Source: Syntrophorhabdaceae bacterium (GTDB lineage: Bacteria; Desulfobacterota; Syntrophorhabdia; Syntrophorhabdales; Syntrophorhabdaceae). Taken from it: a stretch of 8,322 bases of DNA. Shown piece after piece: positions 1-7,096 of the stretch. Made by a program: the position numbers and the translations under genes. The stretch covers positions 1-8,322 of the forward strand of contig JAOAHW010000071.1 of assembly GCA_026415015.1 (NCBI GenBank), written 5' to 3'. Each line of letters starts with the position of its first letter. Within the stretch, counting starts at the first letter, position 1. Under the pieces are notes generated by a model that was given only the letters and a program-made list of their open reading frames with translations, searched no databases and had not been told where the DNA came from.

Positions 1-19
1 AGATGTGTATAAGAGACAG
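1..19 (+). other. Tn5/Nextera mosaic-end adapter remnant (not genomic)
   Basis: The first 19 bases read AGATGTGTATAAGAGACAG, identical to the mosaic end used in transposase-based sequencing library kits. It sits exactly at the contig edge. The in-frame codon at 10-12 is a stop (TAA), which interrupts an otherwise good dGTPase reading frame that starts right after the adapter. It is therefore best read as untrimmed library sequence and not as a native transposon end. The genome begins at base 20. Confidence 0.95.
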
Positions 20-798
20 TAGCAAAGGCGCTCAATCTAAATGAGGACCTTGTTGAGGCCATATCACTGGGTCATGACCTGGGACATACACCCTTTGGCC
101 ATGCCGGTGAAGAGGTCCTGAACAAGATTCACCATGAAGGCTTCAGGCACTATGAACATAGCCTAAGGGTGGTTGACCTACTTGAAAGGGATGGGAAGGG
201 CTTAAACCTTACTATAGAGGTCAGAGACGGCATACTAAAACACTCCAAGGGAAAGGGCGTGATTATCATCAGGGATAAGGAAGATAAACCCCTTACAAAG
301 GAGGCAGAGGTAGTAAGGATCGCAGATATTATCGCATATATAAACCATGATATAGATGATGCCAAATCAGGCAATGTTATAAAGGAAGAGGATATACCTG
401 AGGATTGCAGGAGGTTTCTCGGGACATCCCACTCCAAAAGGATTGATACAATGGTGAGAGGTGTTATAAATAAGACTTTGGAGAGCCCTGATATGACGTT
501 GAGCTTTGGTGATGAGCTTGAGTTTTATATAATTAAATTGAGGGATTTTCTCTATGAAAGGGTATATGACAGCGATATAGTCCATGGTGATTTTTTAAAG
601 TGTTCGAGGATAATCACAGACCTCTATGAATATTTTTTAAAAAAACCTGATGCCTTTCTTAAAGAGACAGGAAAAAAAGATTTCTATGATGAAAGGGAGA
701 GGTGTGTCTGCGACTTTATTGCAAGCATGACTGACAGATATGCCTTTAATCTTTTTGAGAAGATTTTTTTACCACTTCCGTGGAACATACCTGTATAA
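20..798 (+). CDS. dgt: dGTP triphosphohydrolase-like HD-domain protein, N-terminus missing
   Basis: This is a partial gene; about 259 codons are visible. Members of this short dGTPase class are usually roughly 330-380 residues, so perhaps 70-110 residues are lost off the contig end, including the first metal-binding His. The family hydrolyses dGTP or other dNTPs to the nucleoside and triphosphate in the cytoplasm. Visible hallmarks are the HD motif in GHDLGHTPFGHAGE (codons 70-111), the following FRHYEHSLRVVD stretch, EVRDGILKHSKGKG, and the late conserved Asp segment ADIIAYINHDIDDA (about 325-360). The C-terminal helices FLYERVY and CDFIASMTDRYA also fit the family. A GTG at 169 could be mistaken for the start, but conserved catalytic sequence lies upstream of it in the same frame, so it is internal. 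The stop is TAA at 796-798. valS follows after 64 bp on the same strand. The family call is firm; the exact nucleotide substrate cannot be read from the sequence. Confidence 0.92.
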
Positions 799-862
799 TA
801 TAGACCTGAAATACTGGGATGTTTTTGAGCTCAGATAGTTTATCGTAAAGAGGTTAATAGAT

Positions 863-3511
863 ATGGAAAAGGTATACGATCCCCACAAGATAGAAGAAAA
901 ATGGTATTCCTTCTGGGTTGAGAAGGGATTCTTTAAGGCCTATAACAACCCATTAGGCCCTTCGTTTTCTATGGTCATACCACCGCCTAATGTAACAGGA
1001 TCGCTCCATATGGGCCATGCCCTGAACAACACACTCCAGGATATCATTACAAGATATAAGAGGATGGCAGGCTTTAATACCCTCTGGGTACCAGGGACAG
1101 ACCATGCAGGTATAGCCACCCAGAATGTTGTAGAAAGAGAGCTTGCAAAAGATGGTCTCACCAGGGATGCCCTGGGTAGGGAAAGGTTCATAGAGAAAGT
1201 CTGGCAGTGGAAGGAAAAATCAGGAAATACAATCATTGAACAGTTAAAAAGGCTCGGTTCATCCTGTGACTGGTCAAGGGAACGCTTTACTATGGATACA
1301 GGGCTTTCAAAGGCAGTGAGAGAGGTGTTCGTAAGGCTCTATAATGAAGGGCTCATCTACAGGGACAATTACATAATAAACTGGTGCCCCAGGTGTAAGA
1401 CAGCCCTATCTGACCTCGAGGCTGAACATGAGGATACAAAAGGTGCCCTCTACTATATAAAATATCCCATTGCAGATGGCTCTGGCGCATTAACAGTGGC
1501 GACCACAAGACCTGAGACCATGTTTGGGGATACTGCTGTGGCAGTTAACCCTGAAGACCCAAGATACAAAAAGTATATAGGTGGTTATGTTATCCTGCCC
1601 ATAGCAGAAAAAAAGATACCTGTTATAGGTGATAACTATGTGGACACTGCCTTTGGTACAGGGGTATTAAAGGTAACACCTGCCCACGACTTAAATGACT
1701 TTGAGATAGGAAAGAGGCATAAACTCGATACAGTAAGGGTTATGGATGATGATGGCAGGATGAATGAGAATGCTGTCCATTATGCAGGCATGGACAGGTT
1801 TCAATGCAGAGACAAGATGATAGAGGAGCTTAGAGAAAAAGGTCTCCTTGAAAAGATAGAGCCTTATAACCTCGGTGTTGGTAAGTGTTATCGCTGTAAG
1901 ACTGTTGTTGAGCCTACACTCTCAACCCAATGGTTTTTAAAGATGAAGCCCCTTGCTGCCCCAGCAATAGAGGCAGTAAGAGACCACAGGGTAAGGATAA
2001 TCCCTGAGATGTGGGAAAAGGTCTATTTCGACTGGATGGAAAACATAAGGGATTGGTGCATATCAAGGCAGATATGGTGGGGTCACAGGATACCTGTATG
2101 GTATTGTGATGGATGCCATGAGGTATATGTATCTACGGAGGACCTGCATAACTGTGTAAGATGCAACGGCGAATTAAGACAGGAGTCAGATGTCCTGGAT
2201 ACATGGTTTTCCTCTGCATTGTGGCCCTTTACCACCTTGGGGTGGCCTGAAGATACCCAAGACCTAAAAACCTTCTATCCCACATCCCTTCTCATCACAG
2301 GTTTCGACATACTCTTCTTCTGGGTGGCAAGGATGATTATGATGGGCATGAAGTTTATGGGTGATGTCCCGTTCAGGGAGGTCTATATCCATGCCCTTGT
2401 CAGGGACGCAGAGGGTAAAAAGATGAGCAAATCAAGAGGCAATGTCATAGACCCCCTTATAATAATAGATAAATACGGGACAGATGCATTCAGATTCTCC
2501 CTTACCATGCTGGCAGCCCAGGGCAGGGACATACTCCTTTCAGAAGAGAGGATAGAGGGTGTGAGAAACTTTGTGAATAAGATATGGAATGCATCACGTC
2601 TAACCTTATCATTCCTTGAAGATTATGCCCCATTTAATGAAGAGAGAGATAAAACAAATGTCTCATCAGATTTTATCCCTGATAGATGGATTCTATCGAG
2701 GCTGCAAAAGGTTATAAGGGATGTGGCCGAGAGCATAAATACTTACAGATTCAATGATGCAGCAAACATATTATATAGTTTCATCTGGAGGGAGTTCTGC
2801 GACTGGTATCTTGAACTTATAAAACCAAACCTCTATGGAAAGATAACCTCCTTTAATGGCGCAGCAACAAAAAAGGTCCTCCTCAAGGTTTTTACCGATA
2901 CACTGAAACTCTTGCACCCTATCATGCCCTTTATTACAGAAGAGATATATCAGAGGTTACCAGTTAAGGAAGAACAGAGCATCATGATATCGCCATACCC
3001 TGCTTTTGATGAGGGCTTGACAGACGAGGCAAGTGAGGCAGACATGGGAGTCATAATAGGTGTCGTGGATGTGATTAGAAATATAAGGGGTGAAACAGGC
3101 ATCGCACCCAATATAAGGATTGATGTATCTATAAGAACAGATAGATACAAAGCACCCTTAGACGCATACAGCTATTATATTAAAGAACTGGCAAGGGTTG
3201 AGAACCTGTCTTTTATAACCCATGAGATACCTGAGAAGGCTGCACTCGGCATTTATGAAGGGATAGAGGTATTTGTTCCTGTGAAAGACCTGATTGATAT
3301 ACCAAAGGAACTTGGCAGGATAGAAAAAGAGATCACAAAAACAGAAGAAGAGCTTAAAAAATTGGACATAAAAATAAAAAATCCTTCTTTTCTTGAAAAA
3401 GCACCTGAAGAAGTGATAAACAAGAATAAGATTCTCTATGAATCCATGCTTGAGAAGAGGAATAAACTTTTAACAAGCAGGGATATGTTTAAAAGAATAA
3501 TGGAAAGCTGA
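863..3511 (+). CDS. valS: valyl-tRNA synthetase
   Basis: This class I aminoacyl-tRNA synthetase joins valine to tRNA-Val in the cytoplasm. At 882 residues it has normal full length. The Rossmann fold carries the HIGH-type motif HMGH at residues 49-52, preceded by PPPNVTGSL, and KMSKS at 520-524. The editing (CP1) domain shows ATTRPET (213-219) and TPAHDLNDFEIG with Asp276; it removes mischarged threonine in this family. Cys pairs 175/178 with 342/345, and 415/418 with 431/434, look like zinc ribbons. DWCISRQIWWGHRIPVWYC starts at 397. An anticodon-binding domain follows, and the last 70 or so residues are the charged coiled-coil tail typical of ValRS. The ATG is set by AGAGG at 849-853, 9 bases upstream. 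The TGA stop shares its last base with the next gene's ATG. No T-box leader fits in the 64-bp gap upstream. Confidence 0.98.
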   Translation: MEKVYDPHKIEEKWYSFWVEKGFFKAYNNPLGPSFSMVIPPPNVTGSLHMGHALNNTLQDIITRYKRMAGFNTLWVPGTDHAGIATQNVVERELAKDGLTRDALGRERFIEKVWQWKEKSGNTIIEQLKRLGSSCDWSRERFTMDTGLSKAVREVFVRLYNEGLIYRDNYIINWCPRCKTALSDLEAEHEDTKGALYYIKYPIADGSGALTVATTRPETMFGDTAVAVNPEDPRYKKYIGGYVILPIAEKKIPVIGDNYVDTAFGTGVLKVTPAHDLNDFEIGKRHKLDTVRVMDDDGRMNENAVHYAGMDRFQCRDKMIEELREKGLLEKIEPYNLGVGKCYRCKTVVEPTLSTQWFLKMKPLAAPAIEAVRDHRVRIIPEMWEKVYFDWMENIRDWCISRQIWWGHRIPVWYCDGCHEVYVSTEDLHNCVRCNGELRQESDVLDTWFSSALWPFTTLGWPEDTQDLKTFYPTSLLITGFDILFFWVARMIMMGMKFMGDVPFREVYIHALVRDAEGKKMSKSRGNVIDPLIIIDKYGTDAFRFSLTMLAAQGRDILLSEERIEGVRNFVNKIWNASRLTLSFLEDYAPFNEERDKTNVSSDFIPDRWILSRLQKVIRDVAESINTYRFNDAANILYSFIWREFCDWYLELIKPNLYGKITSFNGAATKKVLLKVFTDTLKLLHPIMPFITEEIYQRLPVKEEQSIMISPYPAFDEGLTDEASEADMGVIIGVVDVIRNIRGETGIAPNIRIDVSIRTDRYKAPLDAYSYYIKELARVENLSFITHEIPEKAALGIYEGIEVFVPVKDLIDIPKELGRIEKEITKTEEELKKLDIKIKNPSFLEKAPEEVINKNKILYESMLEKRNKLLTSRDMFKRIMES

Positions 3512-4806
3512 TGGCCCTTAACTTTGGGATAGTAGAAAAATTTGTCTCTGATTATAAAGAGATAATGCAGGATAAGACCCTGCTCAGGCATGATCGATAC
3601 AGGATCCTCCAGGAACTAAAGGAACATCTCCTCACAGGACTCAGAGACTATGAGGCCTTTGAATCAGAATTAAACAACCTTGTCATGGACAGGGTAGAAA
3701 ATACCAAATCCTATGAGGAGCTCAGAGAATGTCACGAAAGGGCAGCAATAGGAGTTGAAAACTTCTTTCTCGAGGAGGATACCATCACAGATGTCCATGA
3801 CCTTTTCAGGATAATAAGGGATGCCATAACAATAAAGGTATTGGGTCTCGTGGAAGAGGAGATGGTCTCTGATGGCCTTGGCATACCTCCTGTAAACTAT
3901 ATATGGGTAGGACTCGGCAGTGAAGGAAGGGATGAACAGACACTTGTCACAGACCAGGATAACCTTATAGTCTTTGAGGACCCTGGGAGGTCTTCAATCC
4001 CTGAGGGCCTTAAAAAAATAGCATCAAAACAGGGTATAGATACAGGTAGTCCAGAGGAGATAGTCTCCTTTTATTTCAGAAAATTTGCCGAAAAGGCAGT
4101 AGAGAGGCTTGACCAGGTTGGCTTTGAGAAGTGCAAGGGCAATGTGATGCCCACTAATCCAAAATGGTTTGGCAGTATATCAGCATGGAAAAAAAAGATA
4201 GGTGCCACTGTAACCAATGACTACAGTGAATTTGAGCTCCTTGATATAATAATCCTTACAGATGCCAGGCTTATAAAGGGCAAAAAAATACTCTTTGATG
4301 AATTGATGAGGTATTTTTTTTCATTCCTCACAGAAAATAAGCACATAATGAAGGAGTTTGTAAGGACTGCAGTTATAATGCCTACAGCCCTGACATTCTT
4401 TGGAAACTTTAAGACAGAGAAAGAGGGTGAATTTAAAGACAGATTCAACATAAAGCTCACAGGGTGGTCACCTCTTATACTATCTGTGAGGATGCTCGCC
4501 CTGTCAAATAATATATATGAAACCAATACACTGAAACGTATCAAGATACTCAAAGATATGGGCATCATTAAAAAAGAGATGTATAATGAACTTGTAGAGG
4601 CATATCTTACATTCGTCAGGTTCAGGATTATAAACCAGATTAATATCAGGCATGACCAGGGTGGTGAAAAACTCTCAAACCCAAATTATATAAGCCCTGA
4701 TATGCTTGGCACAGAGGAAAAAGAGAGGATACGGAAGGCAATGAAGACAGTCGAGACCCTGCAGAAGTATATACAGGAACTCTTACTCTTTGGACAACCT
4801 GTGTAG
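3511..4806 (+). CDS. DUF294-type GlnD-like nucleotidyltransferase without CBS domains
   Basis: The 431-residue protein belongs to the putative nucleotidyltransferases related to the PII-uridylyltransferase GlnD (DUF294 and DUF294_C). The catalytic signature is visible: G136-S137 in GLGSEGRDEQT, then the metal-binding pair D148-x-D150 in TDQDN. The helical part NPKWFGSISAWKKK (216-229), DARLIKGK (from 251), and a C-terminal half with TGWSPLILSVRMLAL and the late LQKYIQELLLFG match the partner C-terminal domain. Residues 1 to about 120 are mostly charged helix with no domain I recognise. Relatives often carry cNMP-binding and paired CBS domains ahead of the catalytic part; here these are absent, and a separate CBS protein is encoded next. 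The ATG overlaps the valS stop by one base, which suggests translational coupling. The 42-bp gap to the CBS gene keeps the two in one likely transcript. The target it modifies is unknown. Confidence 0.85.
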   Translation: MALNFGIVEKFVSDYKEIMQDKTLLRHDRYRILQELKEHLLTGLRDYEAFESELNNLVMDRVENTKSYEELRECHERAAIGVENFFLEEDTITDVHDLFRIIRDAITIKVLGLVEEEMVSDGLGIPPVNYIWVGLGSEGRDEQTLVTDQDNLIVFEDPGRSSIPEGLKKIASKQGIDTGSPEEIVSFYFRKFAEKAVERLDQVGFEKCKGNVMPTNPKWFGSISAWKKKIGATVTNDYSEFELLDIIILTDARLIKGKKILFDELMRYFFSFLTENKHIMKEFVRTAVIMPTALTFFGNFKTEKEGEFKDRFNIKLTGWSPLILSVRMLALSNNIYETNTLKRIKILKDMGIIKKEMYNELVEAYLTFVRFRIINQINIRHDQGGEKLSNPNYISPDMLGTEEKERIRKAMKTVETLQKYIQELLLFGQPV

Positions 4807-4837
4807 AATTATAATAGAATATACTTAAATGATTCAT

Positions 4838-4843
4838 AGGAGG
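4838..4843 (+). promoter_or_regulatory. ribosome binding site of the CBS-protein gene
   Basis: A perfect AGGAGG lies 5 bases before the ATG at 4849. A TTG at 4846 is in the same frame but only 2 bases from the site, too close for normal initiation. The site therefore decides for ATG 4849. Confidence 0.85.
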
Positions 4844-4848
4844 GATTG

Positions 4849-5220
4849 ATGAAGGTAGTAGAACTAATGAATAAAGACGTTGTTACATGCCGTCCATCAG
4901 AACCACTTTCTGTTATAATCAACAAGTTTGAACTCTTCAATATCGCTGGCATGCCTGTGGTTGATAAAGGTAAGCTCGTGGGTATAATATGTCAGAGTGA
5001 TATTTTAAAAAAGGTAAAATCAGAAAACTTTCAAAACCTTACAGTAAAGGATGTAATGGTGGAAAATGTAATATATGTCTCGCCTGCTGAATCAGTGTTT
5101 AACGTGGCAAAGATAATGGTGGAGAAGAACATAAACAGGGTTCCTATAGTAGAAAATGATAGTGTAGTTGGCATTGTAACAAGGGGAGATATTATAAAGG
5201 CAGTGGCAGAGTGCGGGTAA
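4849..5220 (+). CDS. stand-alone CBS-pair protein
   Basis: The 123-residue cytoplasmic protein consists almost wholly of two CBS domains, about residues 1-56 and 66-121. Each shows the usual pattern: CBS1 has GMPVVDKGKLVGIICQSDIL, and CBS2 has RVPIVENDSVVGIVTRGDII. Paired CBS domains form a Bateman module that commonly binds adenine nucleotides such as AMP, ATP or S-adenosylmethionine and regulates a partner. CBS2 keeps the ligand-contacting T111-x-x-D114, whereas CBS1 has Cys48 where Thr or Ser is usual, so only one good nucleotide site may exist. No other domain is attached. It follows a DUF294 nucleotidyltransferase that lacks the CBS pair often fused to that family, so it is a plausible regulatory partner in trans; this is inference from gene order. 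The start at ATG 4849 is chosen over TTG 4846 by Shine-Dalgarno spacing. Confidence 0.9.
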   Translation: MKVVELMNKDVVTCRPSEPLSVIINKFELFNIAGMPVVDKGKLVGIICQSDILKKVKSENFQNLTVKDVMVENVIYVSPAESVFNVAKIMVEKNINRVPIVENDSVVGIVTRGDIIKAVAECG

Positions 5221-5244
5221 CCTATTTTGTTATGAGAAGAGAAC

Positions 5245-5262
5245 TCAAGAGAGAATTCTTGA
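5245..5262 (+). other. small hairpin in the gap before gatC
   Basis: TCAAGA (5245-5250) and TCTTGA (5257-5262) pair around a 6-base loop in the 69-bp gap between the CBS gene and gatC. The stem is weak, and what follows is a mixed A/T stretch, not a clean T-run. It is therefore not a convincing terminator and may be chance. Confidence 0.2.
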
Positions 5263-5289
5263 TTAAAAAATTTTAATGGAGATGGATAG

Positions 5290-5586
5290 ATGAAGATAAC
5301 AAGTCAGACCGTTGAATATGTTGCCCACCTTGCAAGGCTCGAACTTTCAAGAGAAGAGATAGACCAATACACAAACCAGCTAAACAGCATACTTGATTAT
5401 ATGGATGCCTTAAATAAACTCGATACACATGGTATAGAGACAACAAGCCATGCTATGCCTCTTAGGTGTGTATTGAGGGATGACGATGTAAAGGACTCTT
5501 TTACTGTAGAGGAATCAACAAAAAATGCCCCTGAGGTAATAGGTTCTTTCTTCAAGGTTCCCCCTATCATAGAGGTGGAGGAATAG
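5290..5586 (+). CDS. gatC: Asp-tRNA(Asn)/Glu-tRNA(Gln) amidotransferase subunit C
   Basis: GatC is the small subunit that wraps around and stabilises GatA and GatB in the GatCAB amidotransferase. The complex converts Glu-tRNA(Gln) and/or Asp-tRNA(Asn) to the correctly amidated tRNA. At 98 residues it has the usual family length. The N-terminal VEYVAHLARLELSREEI and the helix QLNSILDYMDALNKLDT (about residues 29-45) are family hallmarks, as are the Thr-rich turn and MPLRCVLRDDDV. The C-terminal EVIGSFFKVPPIIE is the typical belt end. GGAG at 5278-5281, 8 bases upstream, supports the ATG. Its TAG stop is one base from the gatA ATG, so the two are surely co-translated. A 69-bp gap separates it from the CBS gene. 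Confidence 0.96.
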   Translation: MKITSQTVEYVAHLARLELSREEIDQYTNQLNSILDYMDALNKLDTHGIETTSHAMPLRCVLRDDDVKDSFTVEESTKNAPEVIGSFFKVPPIIEVEE

Positions 5587-5587
5587 C

Positions 5588-7048
5588 ATGGAAGACCTGT
5601 TGAAACTCAATATAATAGAACTGTCCAAACTTTTTGAAAAAAGAGAGATAACATCAATGGAATTAACAGGCTTCTATCTTGAGAGGATCAAAAGATATGA
5701 CCAGGAGATACAATCCTATCTTAAGATTACAGAAGATAAGGCCCTCGATATGGCCAAGAAGGCAGACAAAAACATTCAAAATGGGGAGGCAGGAAGATTA
5801 GAGGGTATACCCTTTGGTATAAAGGATATACTATGCACAAAAGACATGGAGACGACCTGTGCATCAAAGATACTCAAAGGTTTTATAGCCCCTTATGATG
5901 CCACAGTGATTAAAAAACTAAATGTAGACGGTTATGTGCACCTCGGCAGATTGAATATGGATGAATTTGCCATGGGTTCATCTACAGAAAACTCAGCTTA
6001 TCAGGCAACAAAAAACCCCTGGTCACTGGATAGGATACCAGGTGGTTCAAGCGGAGGCTCAGCTGCTGCAACAGTAGCAGGGTTATGCGTGGCATCCCTT
6101 GGGACAGATACAGGGGGTTCTATAAGGCAACCAGCAAGCCTCTGCGGTGTAGTGGGTATGAAACCAACATACGGCAGGGTCTCAAGATATGGTCTCGTTG
6201 CCTTTGCATCTTCCCTTGACCAGATAGGGCCCATCACAAGAAATGTAACTGACTGCGCGGTGGTAATGAATGTCATTGCTGGATACGACCATATGGATTC
6301 CACATCCATACCCCATCCTGTCCCTGATTTTACAGAGATGCTGGGCAGGGATATAAAAGGGATGAGGATAGGTATACCAAAGGAGTATTTTATAGAAGGG
6401 ATAGAACAGGACGTAAATCAATCTATAAAAGAGACGCTGTTATTATTGGAAAAAAATGGGGCATCCATTGTGGATATATCCCTACCCCATACAGAGTATG
6501 CTGTAGCAACATACTATATAATCTGTACTGCCGAGGCATCTTCCAACCTTGCCCGCTATGACGGTGTAAAATACGGGCTTCGGGTTCAGGGCAAGGATAT
6601 TATTGAGATGTATAAAAAGACAAGGCTTGCTGGTTTCGGTAAAGAGGTAAAAAGGCGAATTATCCTCGGGACATATGTCCTCTCCTCAGGCTATTATGAT
6701 GCCTATTACAGAAAGGCAAGCCAGGTTAGGACCCTCATAAGAAGGGATTTTGAAGAGGCATTCAAGAAATGTCATGTCATTGCCACACCTGTGTCACCAA
6801 CTACTGCATTTAAGATTGGTGAGAAGACTGATGACCCACTCCAGATGTATCTTTCTGACATATTCACAATCCCTGTCAATCTCGCAGGACTGCCTGCCAT
6901 ATCTGTCCCGTGTGGTTTTGATACTTTAGGCCTACCCATAGGTCTCCAGATTATAGGTCAACCCCTTGATGAGGCAAGGATATTACAGGTTGCCTATCTT
7001 GTGGAACAGGAGAAAAAACTAAAAAAGATACCTGACAGATATGCATAG
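5588..7048 (+). CDS. gatA: Asp-tRNA(Asn)/Glu-tRNA(Gln) amidotransferase subunit A
   Basis: GatA is the glutaminase subunit of GatCAB: it releases ammonia from glutamine, which GatB then uses on the activated tRNA-bound Glu or Asp. The 486 residues match the family's usual length. The amidase-signature catalytic triad is intact: Lys79 in GIPFGIKD, cis-Ser154 in PGGSSGGSAAA, and nucleophile Ser178 in GTDTGGSIRQPAS, the same numbering as well-studied GatA proteins. MDEFAMGSSTENSAY (124-138) and the C-terminal FTIPVNLAGLPAISVPCGF and GLPIGLQIIG segments also fit. GGAGG at 5577-5581, inside the end of gatC, lies 6 bases before the ATG. No gatB follows; the next gene is convergent. GatB must lie elsewhere, as it does in many genomes. 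Other amidases share the fold, but the adjacent gatC and the close match make GatA nearly certain. Confidence 0.98.
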   Translation: MEDLLKLNIIELSKLFEKREITSMELTGFYLERIKRYDQEIQSYLKITEDKALDMAKKADKNIQNGEAGRLEGIPFGIKDILCTKDMETTCASKILKGFIAPYDATVIKKLNVDGYVHLGRLNMDEFAMGSSTENSAYQATKNPWSLDRIPGGSSGGSAAATVAGLCVASLGTDTGGSIRQPASLCGVVGMKPTYGRVSRYGLVAFASSLDQIGPITRNVTDCAVVMNVIAGYDHMDSTSIPHPVPDFTEMLGRDIKGMRIGIPKEYFIEGIEQDVNQSIKETLLLLEKNGASIVDISLPHTEYAVATYYIICTAEASSNLARYDGVKYGLRVQGKDIIEMYKKTRLAGFGKEVKRRIILGTYVLSSGYYDAYYRKASQVRTLIRRDFEEAFKKCHVIATPVSPTTAFKIGEKTDDPLQMYLSDIFTIPVNLAGLPAISVPCGFDTLGLPIGLQIIGQPLDEARILQVAYLVEQEKKLKKIPDRYA

Positions 7049-7067
7049 AGACCCTTTTAAAGGTCTC
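7048..7067. terminator. inverted repeat between convergent genes, possible transcription end
   Basis: GAGACC (7048-7053) and GGTCTC (7062-7067) form a perfect 6-bp stem with an 8-base loop. It begins on the last base of the gatA stop codon and lies 29 bp past the end of the convergent minus-strand gene. The location suits a shared bidirectional terminator, but neither strand has a T-run after the stem. A strong intrinsic terminator is therefore not shown. Confidence 0.35.
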
Positions 7068-7096
7068 ACATCTAAAACACCTCTATCAGGATAATA

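Noticed and set aside
1..19. Native Tn5-like transposon end
   Set aside because: It is the engineered mosaic end at the exact contig edge, with no transposase gene or target duplication beside it.
20..798. Anti-phage dNTP-depletion enzyme
   Set aside because: dGTPase-like defence proteins exist, but this copy looks like the housekeeping type and sits beside valS with no other defence gene.
794..799. Promoter -10 for valS (TATAAT)
   Set aside because: The hexamer is perfect, but no -35 match is seen 16-18 bases upstream, and such hexamers are common by chance in AT-rich DNA.
799..862. T-box leader for valS
   Set aside because: Only 64 bp lie between the genes and there is no terminator/antiterminator structure.
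940..1236. Minus-strand ORF inside valS, and similar antisense frames in the nucleotidyltransferase and gatA genes
   Set aside because: They lie opposite strongly conserved coding sequence, lack ribosome sites and show no recognisable protein features.
4791..4815. Promoter before the CBS gene (TGGACA and TATAAT)
   Set aside because: The spacer is only 13 bases, too short for a usual sigma-70 promoter.
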